Part shown: in pieces, positions 11,703 to 25,032 of the stretch
Position numbering within the stretch: the stretch's first letter is position 1
How the letters are laid out: each line of letters starts with the position of its first letter
NCBI GenBank assembly: GCA_043228905.1
Contig: JBHGNT010000005.1
Location: 558,001-622,000 of the forward strand
Length of the DNA stretch: 64,000 bases
Reading direction: 5' to 3'
Origin: Azolla caroliniana
Taxonomy: Eukaryota > Polypodiophyta
The notes under the pieces: model-generated
The model's input: only the letters and a program-made list of their open reading frames with translations
The model's database searches: none
Told to the model about the DNA's origin: nothing
Position numbers and translations under genes: made by a program

Positions 11703-14642
11703 CATATGGGGTTGTTGTCACATTCCCTACTGCTTGATGGCATGATGTACAACAAGGTAAGAAAATGAAACTTGCTTTTAACCTTTACTCAAATTGGACA
11801 CAAAAATGAAAATGTGCATTCCACCTCACTTGCTTCAAAATCTCCTAGAACATGATCTCCAAAGAACGCTCTAAACCAAATTATGATTGGAAACGACGAA
11901 GTGGGGTTTTAACTAGTTGTCATTTTTCTAAAAATAACTTCAATAAAGACCCTTGGTCCTTTGTATATATCGTCAACTCTATTTTGACCACCTTAGTATT
12001 AAGCCCTTGGTTGTTGACAATCAATAAATCAACTTCTCTCTCAAATATATCTACTTTCTCGGGCTCTAGATCACATGCATCATTTCTTGATATTTATGAT
12101 AAAGTTATGATTCTCATAAGTTAATAATCACTATTTTCAAAGCCTCTTATATCATATTCATGCAAGTTGTAATTAGAGAACCCGTTGTTTGTAAATTTTG
12201 ATCAAATTAATTTCTCTTTTTCTATTTGGTTTGCATGTATCAATATCCTTCTATGTGATAAAATACATGTTGAAGAGGTACTAAAAATTTCCCATATGAT
12301 AAAACGACGTGATAAACTTACATGTTTCACAGTGATACCCCCAGGGAACAAAGGACCAACATAAGAGTGCACAATTTAGTTTACATGTCAAAGTACTCTA
12401 TCTTGTACATCAAACGAGATGCATTCATGATTCAACATTTTGTCATAGTTCATGGTTCTTAAGAAAATCAAGCATTATTCCTAGAAAAGCACATCAGTAA
12501 CTCTCGGTGACCCGTCTTTGCCTAATCATAACTCTCCTACTTTCCCCAAAATAAAATCTCTCTCTGTCTCTCGGTATTCTGGAATCTGAATGTTATTGAT
12601 AGTTTTTTGTAAACTTGAGAAAATTGTGATCTTACAAATAGACGCAAAGACCTTAGCCAAAGAATTTTGATAAACATGCGATGTATTTATATACTATCTG
12701 TAGCACCAATATCTCTATAGCGGTATGTTTGGTAGCTTTCACATATTACAATTCCAACTTTTTGTATGACGCAACAAGGTTTCTATCAATTTTGTAGTAA
12801 ATGAATTCATTTTTTATGAGCAATGGGAGAGGGGTGCAATATCTCTTCTATTTTATGCAAATGAAATGGCTTGTAACGGTAATTTACCGTTTAAAATGCA
12901 TCTTCAAGGCGCACATAATAGGAAACTATGTGGAATGTTACATACAAATTTGAAAGGAAAAGAAAGAGAATATGAATATAAGAAATTCCTATTTTTCACT
13001 AAGTAAAAATAATCACCCTTGGTGGCATTGCACTTTATAAATCCACTTTTTGCCACCCAGGTGTTGAAATCAACAACGTTACTTAGGTAAAAGGCAATGC
13101 TAAAAGAAGGAACACACTCCCAATAAAGCCCTAAATATAAACAAATGAATGAAAAGTGAAATCATGAAAGATCAAAAGTTGCTACGTGCAGTACATTGAG
13201 CATGGTACCTTTGTTGTCTCTTATTTCTCAAAGCAAAAGCTGACATTGAATTCTTCCGTGGAGTAGAATTAAAACAAAAACTACTAAATTTCTTTAACAT
13301 AGATGGCTTGGCTTAGAAGGAATCCTTTATGCTTAACTATATATTGGTGTTATGTATTCTACACATGCTTTGCGACAATTGCAAAGAGAGAAAACAACGA
13401 CGGAAAATAATGCTTTAATACTATGATGTAAGAGATGGTTGATTAATGTCTTGTTAGTATTCATAATGATTAACGATCACATATCCATATTTAATGAGCA
13501 ATGCTTGTGCACTAAAACCATATCAAAGGTTTCTCTTGAGTTGCTACCTAAACACTCAAGAGGATAAACCATACACACATAAGATTTGGCAACAACTCAA
13601 TTCAAGCCTAAACTGAGCCATCAAATAGTTTATAAACGGTTTGGCAGTTCGGTTCGGTTTGGCAAGGCTCAAGCCGAACTGAATTGAATTGGACCAAACC
13701 GGTTTACAAATTGGTTAAGGCTAAACGGTTTGTCCAAACCGGATTGGCTAGAGTTTGAATACTTCCAATTTGGTTAGCCCAAAACTGAACTATTGTCGAT
13801 TCCTATACGCATACGTAAAGGCTACACAATCTAAAGCATCACCTAACCCTAAGTTTGGCATTGTAAAATAAATTGCAAAGTGACAAAATATTATTGTGAT
13901 TGTTCTTTAAAGGGTTAAGTTAATGGAAACTTTCAAGGATTTGAAATAAGTTAGACATTCATAAATAAAAGCGACTACAGAAACATGGGATCATGCGCTA
14001 AATCCCAATGGGAAAACGCTGCCTTTACACATCAAGACATTAGATGTACCCACAAATTATTGCTCACAATGCAAGAGGTTAATATTAAGGTTGCAATCTT
14101 CACTAATGGGTCAATGGTCTATTTATTATAATAATTGTATGTTGTTTTTTTGTAGTAATTGTATATTGCTAGATCATACATAACATATTTTGCTCCTAGA
14201 TAATTGCTTTACAATTGCCATTGATAGTGAGTGAAAATGATAGCATTTCCCTTAAAATGGATGCTAATAGATCAATTCTCGAGTCAAAGCTTTAAAATGT
14301 CATACAAAAGTTGTTGTAAGGGACAAAGAGAAATTCCAAATTTATCCACAAAAGTGCAACATGGCAAAAAAATGTGTTTTTATGTACAGAAAACATGGAG
14401 ATGGGAAGTTCAACGAAAATTCCGAGCCTATTGTATTCAATATGGTACGCATTTCTTCTAAGAGATTTTAGCTCTTCAATATGAGTTACGAGAGTTCAAC
14501 ATTGTAAACAATTTAAGGAAATCCTACTGTGTAGTAGAGCATTGTCACAACTTCAACTGTACACACGTAATGAAGATAGATGCACACAATTTTAACATTT
14601 AGGGGAAATGTATAATCATGTTGCATGCATACACCACATATG

Positions 14643-14830
14643 CCCCACCTTAAGCTAATAATATCCAAGCCAGTGTTCTTTAAGTTTTCATGACCAGGAT
14701 ATCGACCACGTGACATCCAACAATAATTTTGGTTCATATGTCCCACCTTAAGCTAATATACTCCAAGACAAGGTTGTCCTAGTCCTTTTGGGTGACTCAT
14801 AGATGAATCATGTGACATCCAACAATAAAC
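14643..14830. repeat. 98-bp direct duplication
   Basis: The word ccaccttaagctaata occurs at 14645 and 14743. Both copies end in a gtgacatccaacaataa word (near 14711 and 14811). The copies have diverged by substitutions and small indels. Confidence 0.75.
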
Positions 14831-15979
14831 GCAAGCAATCACTCAATGTCAGACCCGACAAAGAGTTAACATTCTTGTAGAAATATGGGCTATATTTTTT
14901 GGTTAATATGAATTCATAAAAGTAATGGACTTCCACGATTAAAGTAGAGTCATGGTTTGTGGTGTAACATTCATGCAACTTTATGTTGATAAGGATTAAA
15001 AAAACATGTACCAATAAACATTAAGGATGAATTCATGAGCAAAGCAATTGGGAAAATAAGTTTTTTGCCAACATTTCCCCCCACATGTAACAATATTGAG
15101 AATGTAAATTGACATAATGTGCTCTACATGGCTTGCCAAGCTCATGCATATTTATTTTCACGTTTTCCTCCTACAAGGTCAAGCAATAGGTTAATTAACC
15201 AAATATATTCACGAATGTATTCTCCTCCAATGAAAAATGGATGGTTTGAAAAGAGATCCATGTGTCATAGAAAGAGAAATAGTAATGGGACACGCACACA
15301 ATCATCCAAAGAGATGGGGTCGATTAGCACCTCCTCGAATCTTGATATAAAGAGATAGATAAGTAATTATTTGAGATAACAATAATCCATTTGGCATGCC
15401 GAAAGGGCATCTCGTAACATCACCTTTCTTCTTTTGTTAATTAAAGTACATGTTATGCCAATGTTGATTTGCAATCACTTTTCTTCTTTTAAATAGACCA
15501 ATTTAGCCATTGATAATTCAATCCTCCGTCACCTCTATCCATATTTGTGTGTTCAAGATATTCACGTGTTTCGATAAGATGTAATGGGATCCGGGTAAGA
15601 GTGGTTGTTCCATTTAAATATTAGACTAACACGAGCATCCGTGAAGAGGAGTGTTAATTCAATACACTGGAATGCCACATGTGGATATTGATATTATGAT
15701 TGGAATAAAAGACATGCCAATGCAAGTTGATGATCAACTCGTGTCGACAACACACATCTTGTTGCTCCAACTTTATTGCTTTCTTTAGCTTAATATGCAA
15801 TGAAAACCTTAGTTCTCTCGAGTAATCATGGTAGGCCAATGCAAAGACCATCCATCTAGTTTGTTCCAACTCATGATTTCATTCCATATATGAAACAAAA
15901 CAAAGTTGACAACAACAAACTCCACCCTCCACCTGAACCAATATTCTTTTGTATTAATCCTTGACTTCGCAACAATGAA

Positions 15980-16004
15980 CTAAACCCTAAACCCTAAACC
16001 CTAA
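15980..16004 (-). repeat. Interstitial telomere-type CCCTAAA run
   Basis: Three copies of CCCTAAA in a row, that is the plant telomere unit on the minus strand. Its orientation is opposite to the run at 11684-11702, 4.3 kb to the left. Confidence 0.88.
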
Positions 16005-16536
16005 TCACGGTAGAATATACCCTCACTCGAAACAAGTACTCAAAACCGTCAACTTGACAACAATGTTGTGTGCATCGAGTATTAACAAACAATTGTGAAT
16101 AACAAATAATAAATTTAAGAGAGTAGATATTTCCTTTAACACAACATAGGATCAATCATGAACCATGCACTTAAGAGTTTGGGACTATGTCATGCTTCCC
16201 CAAGCTCTTCAACACAATCCAATCTGAATAATTGTAACTTGTAAGGTTTTGAAAATTCACCAAGTTTGAAAAAAAGTGAAAAATGTTCTAAGTTCATAAA
16301 CGACAAACCTAAGGGGGATGTAGGAGAGTTAGACACCAATCCCTTCAGAGACCACCCAACCAACCAGTACATGCGATGCACCCAATCGACTAAACCTTCT
16401 CTTCCTCAAAGGACATACGCCACTACTAGTGTGAGCAATCCAAAGCTTCTCAAGCTCTGTGAAATGCACACATCATCGATGTACTCCGGATGGGTTACAA
16501 GAACTACGAGCTTCATGGGTTCACATAACTTTATTG

Positions 16537-16603
<67 letters not shown>
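16537..16603. repeat. Compound (CT)n(CA)n microsatellite
   Basis: About twelve CT units pass directly into about twenty-one CA units. The dinucleotide run keeps two frames open on each strand, which explains the apparent open frames here. Confidence 0.97.
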
Positions 16604-16605
<2 letters not shown>

Positions 16606-17599
16606 TCTGATGATGACAACTTGGAATTAATGCACACAACTTGGAATTAACGCACACGACAGGAATGTTTGATGTGCTCTTAGAGGTTCGATTGGATGCC
16701 GATTGCTTGGGATAACAAAACGTGGTCTCGGTCATGAAATATGTCGATACAATGAATGAGGAAGGCGAGGAGGTGGTGGTGGGGGGGGGGTGGCCTCAGG
16801 AAGTGCAGCTCGTGAAATCGCGACGTAGTATGTCAAGCACGCGCCAGCCGAATGGATATCCACCACACTTAAAAAAGAGAGAGAAGAGGAATTCTAATGT
16901 GAAAGAGCATCTTATTTGCATGTGGGCTTGGCTTTAGATATCATACAAAATTCATGCAATAAGAAAGAATGATAAGGTTTTCTTTTCTTCCTAATGACAA
17001 AATGTTATATGTTTAATTGGAAAGCATATGAACATAATAAAGACAGAAAATTAGGGGGGGGGGAGAGGGAGGCCTCAAACATGCTCTCAAATTTGGAAAG
17101 AACCTCCTTCTCCTCCTCCTCCATCACTTTCAATCTTGATGAGGCTCTGTTTCTTTTTTCCTTTCTGTGCATATAGTAGGAGATTTGAACCCATGTCTAT
17201 TTGGTTCTCCTGTATGTCGCCATGGCCATAGCTATAACTTCGTCCTCGTAGTAGAGACACTTATGATTTGAGGAAAATGTAGAACGAGCCGGGCGATTCA
17301 CTAAGAGAATCTTCTGCTTAATTGAGTCAATCAATCAATCAATCAACCAGAAAAAGAAACGACACTGCGTTCTTATCACAAAATCTCTCCTCCCCAACAT
17401 ACATATACATATGTGTTTTATTTTTCTCCTTCATAAGTACGGAATAAATTAAGTATAAAATACATATACAAATATGTACATCTATAAGCATACATATGTA
17501 TATGAAATATGGATAGAAATACGGTCACACATACACCCATAAATACATCTATAAATATCCTTCCGTTAGTAAAAAAAAAAAACCCATTTATTCCCCTAA

Positions 17600-18435
17600 T
17601 TCAATCTGTTTTGATTTTGGTCCTATTTTATTTTCCTTCCTTTTCTTCTTCATAATTCGGTTTTCTTCCTCTCTCTCTCTACATATTTTCTTTGATTTTG
17701 ATTTGGGGTTTCTTTGCACCACACACACACACACACACACACACGCACGCACTCTATCTCTCTCCTCTCTCTTTATATTTTCTTTGATTTGGGGTTTTGG
17801 TCTCCTCTATATTTTCATCGATTTTGGATCCATTGTTTCCCTTATAAATCCATACTTGTTCCAGTAATTCTGAGTTTTTGTTTTCGTTCGTCCATTCATT
17901 CACCACTGTCCCCCTCTCTATTGCCTTCATTTTTGGGCGTTTCTTTTGATTACTCTGATTTGAATTGTTGTTCTTGACCAGTCGGATTTTTTGCTCTACT
18001 ATTTTCTGCAATTCGTTTGGTTTCCAGCTATACCCTCTCTTTACCTGTGATTGGGAATTTTCAGGTTTAGGTTTTCTTTTTATAGCGCTGTTTTATATTT
18101 CGGGTTTTCCGTCATTTTTATGCGACTCTCTGTTTTTCTTTCCAAAACTCCGTTGTCCTCTGATTTGGGTTTTTCTTTTCTTTATTTTTTCATTGAATCT
18201 GCCATAATCTCTGATTATTCATGAGAGAAATCCTTCCAGCTATTCTTCATCTGTTACATATCTTTAATTAATATACCGGCTCTTGATTCTCTTTTATAAA
18301 CTCTTAAACTGCATGTTTTTCAATGTTTATAATAATCTCTCTGTTTTTCTATGCCCATAATATCTCCATTTGTACGATAGAGAGATAGAGACAAGAGGAA
18401 TTGGTTCATTATTCTTGGAGAGCCATTACATATTC
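17600..18435 (+). promoter_or_regulatory. Pyrimidine-rich upstream region and likely 5' leader of the PIP5K gene
   Basis: This stretch is T- and CT-rich with CA and CT microsatellites at about 17719-17760, a composition common in plant promoters and 5' leaders. An in-frame TAA at 18358-18360 precedes the first ATG of the kinase frame. I cannot place a transcription start or exclude a leader intron. Confidence 0.4.
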
Positions 18436-21400
18436 ATGTTGGGAAGTAGCGTAAAAGAGCTCTTTGTCGCTCCCCATAGCTTTTCTCTACTGGTTTTGAT
18501 ACAGTATATAGACATGGTTAAGCTTCAATCTTCTCCAATATCAATAAAGATAGTATTTATGTATAAGAAGGGAGTGCCCATCATCAGTAGTTTGATCTTC
18601 ATGTCTCCCCAAAATACTCACGATGAACATGGACAAACTAATGGCAATGTTGATGCTAATGGAAATATGGGGATGCATAACACAGGATCGTTTAACCACC
18701 CAAATGCTAATGACAAGATGTCATGCCAAGTTCTTATTGAAAAAGAAGGTAATGCTCTCTATAACTGCAGAGTGACACCATGCATTCCTTCTAGTAGAGT
18801 TGCTTCATCAGAGTCTTGCAGCGGGATGGAGGCTCATTTACATGTTGTAAACATAGGTGAAGTTAGGGGTATATTCAAAGGTCAACCCCTCATGGTCGAC
18901 AAGAACCATATTGATTATGGTAGAAGCAGAAGACATGCCAATACATGTGGGCAATTCCTAATGATCAACAAGAATCTTGGCTTCAGTGAAAGAAAGCTTG
19001 CCAATGGATGTGTCCCTTACATAGGGCAATACCTCATTCTCGATAAGAGACACATAGCTTTTGGTTTTAGTAGAAGAGGGTATGACAATAGGTACATATA
19101 CAAAGGGAATTGCCTCATGATAAAAAAGGAGCATACTGTGTGTGATAGAAGAATGCATGCTCATGGATTTGTCTTCACGATCAAGAAGAAACATGATTGC
19201 TGTAGAAGAAAGCATGTCAATGGACGTGTCTACCACAAAGGACAATGGCTCGTGATCAAGATGAAGAATATTTCTTTTGGTAGGAAAAGGCATTTTAGCA
19301 ATGGAGAGGATGTGCATAATGAAGGGGCATGGAAATCTGATACCCTGGATAGCATTGGCATGGAGAATAATGGAGTTTGGAAAGGGCCCCAATTGATGCG
19401 GATGAGTGCCTTTCTATCATGGCCAAAAGTTGATTCATTACATGATAACTTTGCCTTCTTAACGGAAGTATTTGGTGGTCATGATATGATCAAGGCCACA
19501 CTTGATGCAACTGAAAGTCCTAAAATAAGTTCTCTACCGCATGTACAAGGACTGAGTCCTAGTCAAGGTGTTGTTGAGAACAACAAAGAAGACCCATCAC
19601 ATGTTGGCAGCCTTTCCCTCATAGGGGATGCAGTTGGTAACCAAACTTACATGATAAAGGAAAAGAGAAAACCGGGTGAGATTATAGACAAGGGACATCA
19701 AAGCTATGACTTAATGTTGAACTTGCAGCTTGGAATCAGGTTTTTGATCGCAAATTTCTGTATTATGAAATACAATGTGATAGTGTGTGTTGGCTTAATA
19801 AAACCTAAACCTTAGACATGCAAGTATATTTGCTTGGTATAACTGAACCCTAAATCTCCATGTTTTTACAGGTATTCGGTTGGCAAAGTTACACCACAGT
19901 GTAGGAAAAGTCTCACTCGCCAGGACTTTTGCTCAAAATTTAATATTAGTTTGAGCTTCCCTAGATATGGATCTCGGATGACCCCTCCCCACCAGTCGAC
20001 TGACTTCAAGTGGAAGGATTACTGTCCTACGGTTTTCAGGTATCACAAATTTGTCAAAAGTGCAGATACATTATTACATTATATTTGTAGTAATTCTAAA
20101 CCCTGTGGATTTTGAAAAAACTTTGTGATATAGTAAAGTTTAAACCCTAACCACAAACTCTGATGTATGGATTTGAAAACTTTGACACATGGTACTAAAT
20201 GTATTATAAGCCCCAAACCTTAAAGTATAGGATTTGAAAACTTTGTGACATGGCAGCCCTTAAAACCACAATGTATTTAAAACTTTAAAACTTTGTGAAT
20301 TGATAAGATGCATAAATATTCCTACACTATACCTAATAATAATTGGTGTCATTGCTTTGGCACTTTCTTTATTTCATGGGTGGAAACAATAATACATACT
20401 TTTCTGATTTCAAATTTGGAAAGAGTTTTATTTTCTTTTATGTTTAACTTACGGTGATCTTGTCCAGGTACCTAAGAGAAACATTCAAGATTGATGCAGC
20501 CGATTACATGTTATCCATATGTGGGAATGATGGACTGCGAGGGCTCTCGTCTCCGGGAAAAAGTGGGAGTGTTTTCTATCTCTCTCACGATGAGCGCTAC
20601 ATGATTAAAACGCTCCGGAAAACTGAAGTAAAGGTATCATGCAATCTAGATTGTATGAAAAGAGTAAAGCCAACTTAATGGTCTGGCCAAACCTAACATT
20701 TCTCTTTAAAATTCTTTTTCTATGGATATGGATGTAGGTGCTTCTTAGGATGCTCCCAAGGTATTATAAACATGTGCAAAAATATGAAAGTACACTACTT
20801 ACAAGGTTCCTTGGACTTCATAGGATCAAAACCATGGGAGGTCAGAAGGTATAATTTGTCGATCAATTCTCTAAACTTAGTGGAAATTTACCAAAACATC
20901 TCTATATAGTGAAAATTTGAAGCCCACGGGATTGCTCTGATAATGCTTGAAAACCAAGGGGTAATTCTTGCAATTATCTGAGAACTTAAGGGATTCAAGT
21001 ATTTTTCCCACCAATATTAGTAGCACTGCTAAGGCTGCTATATGGCGATTTCATTTTGTATTTGATGCGGGAAGGGCTGATCATGTGTTCTTTTTCTTTT
21101 TTTCTGTAGGTTAGATTTGTTGTAATGAGGAATGTCCTATCCACGGATTTGTGGATTCATAAAAAGTTTGATTTAAAAGGGTCTTCCCATGGTCGATCAA
21201 TAGGGAATGTAAATGCTAACGAGCATACAACACTGAAGGATTTAGATCTGGATTATGTGTTTCGAATTGAGCAAAGGTTGGGAGATTTGATTTTGAGGTA
21301 ATTGTTGTTTATTTGTTCATCATTTGCTGCTCTATTTTCATCCATTTGTTGATGAAACTTTTATCTTCCATTTCTATTTTAATGCTTTTTCAGTCAAGTA

Positions 21401-22314
21401 GCTGAAGATTGCAAGTTTCTTGAGTCCGAACATATTATGGATTATAGCTTGTTATTGGGTGTGCATTTCAAAGAACCTTGTAGAAGACCAGCTCAGACAG
21501 ATGACTGCAAGTATGACTTCACACTTCACGAGATGGCAAGTTCGCGATTCAACGAAAATAGCGGTATAATATAGTGTCTTTTGGCTTGTAAGAATTCATA
21601 TTTGCATGTCATGGACATAAAATAATGAGCTATACTGTCTTGCATTGCCTCTATGTGTTTGTTGTTCACATTATTTATCAGATTATGATAGTGTTAATCC
21701 AACAATTGTTACTCCCTGCCAATTGCCAGCTAAAATTAACATTAAAACTTATCTACAGGCAAATTTGTGGAGATTAACATGGGGTCAAAATGTCTACCTT
21801 TGAGCTATTTAAGATTCAAGCAAGGACTTGGCATTGACACTCTGGACTACGATGATTTAAAATGTGATGCCATCAATAATGCAGATATTGGCCAAATGCT
21901 TCATCAAGAAGAAAGGTGATACTAAAACCTTTTGTGTAGCTGGTTGTGGTAGGTACAAAAACTAATCAGTCAATTGATTTTTTTAAAGACTAATTGATAC
22001 AAACTTTGCTTGCCAGGTTAACTGTACAAATAGGTTCGGACATGCCAGCGACAGCTTGTCAAAGAATTAATGTTAATGGTGGAAATGAATGTTATGAGGA
22101 CCCTCATGGTGGCAATGATGTCATGCTGTACTTTGGGATAATCGATATTCTTCAAGAGTACAATATGGGCAAGAAATTAGAACATGCCTATAAATCTCTA
22201 CAGTTCGATTCACATTCCATATCTGCAGTTGATCCGGCATCATACTCTCGAAGGTTCCAGCGGTTCATGCATGAAATATTCCGTTATGGCCAAGATGATG
22301 AGGCGAGAATATGA
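18436..22314 (+). CDS. PIP5K: Phosphatidylinositol-4-phosphate 5-kinase with degenerate MORN repeats (eight exons)
   Basis: Makes PI(4,5)P2 from PI4P at membranes. Exons: 18436-19739, 19872-20039, 20468-20633, 20738-20848, 21110-21297, 21394-21563, 21759-21915 and 22017-22314; all GT-AG, frame kept, 853 residues. Residues about 142-322 hold six or seven 20-28-residue units of the form GQxLxIxKK...GRxxxxNG that derive from MORN repeats but have lost many aromatic and glycine positions. Then come [29 protein letters not shown], the glycine loop [13 protein letters not shown], lysine in MIKTL, the DLKGS block, catalytic [21 protein letters not shown] and the specificity loop [10 protein letters not shown]...ISAVDP. 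Kinase residues all look intact. Start is uncertain: 18436 is the first ATG after an in-frame stop, but ATG 18514 has a better context and 18559 and 18601 are also possible. Confidence 0.93.
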
Positions 22315-22350
22315 TTTTACAAAGAGGAATAAGTATTCAGGAACCTTTTT

Positions 22351-22690
22351 GGGTTGTAATGTATTCCTCTATTTCCATTATCTCTAAACGATTTGGAATT
22401 AGTACTTCAGGAGGGCTGAGCATTTCATGCATTGAAATGTTTCACTGGATTCTCTGTCACTGTCTATATCAGAGATCTGGCATTGGAGGACCCTGACAAT
22501 CATCCATGAATGAGAGCTAAAAGATTTTGGGGTGATAATGAATTCCTCCATTCCCATTATCTCTAATAGATTTGGAATTAGTACTTGGGGAGGGCTGAGC
22601 ATTTCATGCATTGAAATGTTTCACTGGATTCTCTGTCATTGTCTATATCAGAGATCTGGCATTGGAGGACCGTGACACTCATGCGTGAAT
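22351..22690. repeat. 179-bp tandem duplication behind the PIP5K gene
   Basis: Two copies of about 150-170 bp, with agagatctggcattggagga at 22471 and 22650, giving a 179-bp period. They start about 40 bp after the PIP5K stop and may lie in its 3' UTR. Identity by eye is about 90 percent over the core. Confidence 0.92.
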
Positions 22691-25032
22691 TGTCATGAAC
22701 GAGAGCTAAATCTCCATGCTATCCAAATCTTTGAAGCAAAAGCATCTAATGATAAGGGTAGAGGAAGGGGAGGGCTTGAGGCAAGGTGAAACATCCTTCC
22801 CAGCCAAAGTAACTCAAATATATGCCTTCTTTGAATCAAAGGATGAAGGGCTAAAATTATGCAGGCTCAACTGATCGAATATGTAGTGACTACGAGCACA
22901 AAAGTTATCGGCTTATGAAACAGGCTTCCCCAGGCAGATGTCGAGCTTCATCATCATGATAAGAAGCATAAACCTTTGCAAATTTTTCATGATGACCTTG
23001 CTTGGGCTGTTACGCATTTTTTGTACTAATAGATGACATTTTTCATCAACATCTCACGCACAGCAAATGTCACACTTTGTGATTGAGCTGATAAATTTTG
23101 AACATAAGAGTTTCCTTGCTAGTAAGACCCTTATCTTACCACCACATAAGATGTAAAAACTTTTGAAGGGGCTTGCAACATCAATTTTGTTATATATTTC
23201 AAAGAGTTAGTTTCGTGAAGATTTCAAAATTGCATTTTTGGTTGGGTGGTGTGGCCATGTATTGTGATCCTATATGTCATAATGTATGACAGAAGGGCTA
23301 CTTGACCCCATGCTGTTAAACATGCCATGCACTGGGTCATTGCAGTAAACCTTAAAGCTTCAATTGTTTATAGTCAAAACAAATGTATCTATTACACTTA
23401 CATCTTTTGGAATATGTAAAACCTGACCCATTTGAGTTTGTGGATGATATTAAGAACTCACATTGCTGAATATAACCTGTGGTATTTGTAACAACCAATA
23501 TAAGCATTGTGTCCTCTTTGATAAGTGTGATTAAGCTAAGAGGTTATTTTTAAACTAATAAAAATTGATATTTTAAACCAAGTGCTTAATCCACGAACTT
23601 AATACATAGCTCTTCAATACATTAACATAACCGATTGCAAGGTTGTTGGGAAAATCAAACATGGAGATGTTTGAAAATCTGTCCATTTGGGAGTAGTAAA
23701 TCTGGAAGGAAACTTGATCCTTTGGCAACAATGATAAAATTGCAACAGTTGATTCATATTGGATCCAGTAAATGGCTAGTGTTTCAGGACACTATTGCTA
23801 GGATATTGAGAATTCTCTTAGTAATGCTCTAGTTATTAATGTAGTTTCATAGTATACAACCACCCTTTCTCCTTTCATGGTACAACAATACAATCTCAAC
23901 ACCTGATTCATATTTGAGTTAGTAAATAAGGAGTGTTTGGGAACACCAATGTTGGGGTATTGAGAAATCGCGTAGTGATGCTCAACTTTTTAATATAGTT
24001 TCCTAGTATACGCCCACCCTTTCTCGTTGGATGGTAATGAACATGTTACATGAAGTTGTCAAAACCTCATGATTGAAAACATGAAAACATGTGAAACCTT
24101 GAAAACCCACCATTGTTGTCATGATGCATTGTGTCAATGACATTGAGTTTTGACAATGTGTGAATTCTATGTAGACATTACTTCCATGCATGCTTGAATT
24201 CCACTACTTGCTATTTCCTATTATACCCACATTTATTAAAAAATGGTCCAAACTTGTCTATTAAAAAAGACTTGATGTAGTAACGTTGATCCTAAGCACA
24301 TTGAGACGAGTATTTAACATGTTTTCGGCATTTCTCGTGGGCAAAATAACATATAAAATGTCTGATGAGACGTGTACCACAAGCTAGTGATCTAAACTCA
24401 AATGCTTTAGATCCTTTTGATACCATACCTTGACTCAAGAAATAATGCATTGGGTTCGGGGATTCAAAGTCACAACTGGCCTCCTCATCGTGGGAACACC
24501 CCCTTTTTTCTAAGCCATTTTCGTAATTGAACCTTAGTTTCTTTTTCAACCAAACAAAGAATTGTTTTGATCAACACATAATTGTGGAGTACACATAATT
24601 GTGGAGTGTACAAATGAAAAGATAGAAACAAAAAGGTTTCATGGGTAAACGTTCCTCATCTTCCGTTGGTGATAAAGTTGGATTGTTGATTGTCATAATC
24701 AGGCACATACCATAGGATCGAGTCACATTTAGATATAATAATGTAGTATATTTTGAAGAGCAAAGAGGATTACAAAACAAATTCACGGAAGAAAAGAACT
24801 GATTTTGGTGGGGGGTAAATCAATGTAGTTAAAATCTGGTTTCTTACCATAGAGACTTTATTGTTTTAACTACATATAGATTGCAATTTGCAATGACGAC
24901 AATTTCTAGCTAGTTAAATTAGTGATAATGAATTTATACTATATAAGTTTCTAGTAATGTTGATGACAAGAGCCAAGTGGGTGGTCAGTCTTTAAGTTAA
25001 GTGAAAGAGTGTAATGTGTTGGTCATGAAACC
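22691..25032. other. Intergenic stretch
   Basis: No gene is recognised. It holds a diverged 154-bp duplication at about 23745-24040 (agtatac followed by ccaccctttctc at 23851 and 24005) and a short duplication of about 17 bp around 24576-24608 (acataattgtggag twice). Confidence 0.6.
23745..24040. repeat. 154-bp diverged tandem duplication
   Basis: Two copies share, in order, gattcatatt, a gtaaat word, gagtgttt-like sequence, atattgaga/gtattgaga, tagttt and agtatac..ccaccctttctc. The period measured on the last word is 154 bp. Confidence 0.7.

Larger units (their letters stand above)
9561..17599. other. Long gene-free region
   Basis: Eight kilobases without a recognised gene. It holds two short telomere-like runs (11684-11702 and 15980-16004), a segment rich in GGTTTGG/AACCGG words at 13625-13800, a 98-bp direct duplication near 14643-14830, a compound CT/CA microsatellite at 16537-16603, G-runs at about 16781-16791 and 17054-17062, and an AATC tetranucleotide run near 17328-17346. 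Open frames here are short and have no family signature. Confidence 0.6.

Noticed and set aside
16266-16735. Open frames on both strands around 16.3-16.7 kb
   Set aside because: They owe their length to the CT/CA microsatellite and translate to His-Thr, Leu-Ser, Cys-Val and Arg-Glu alternations.
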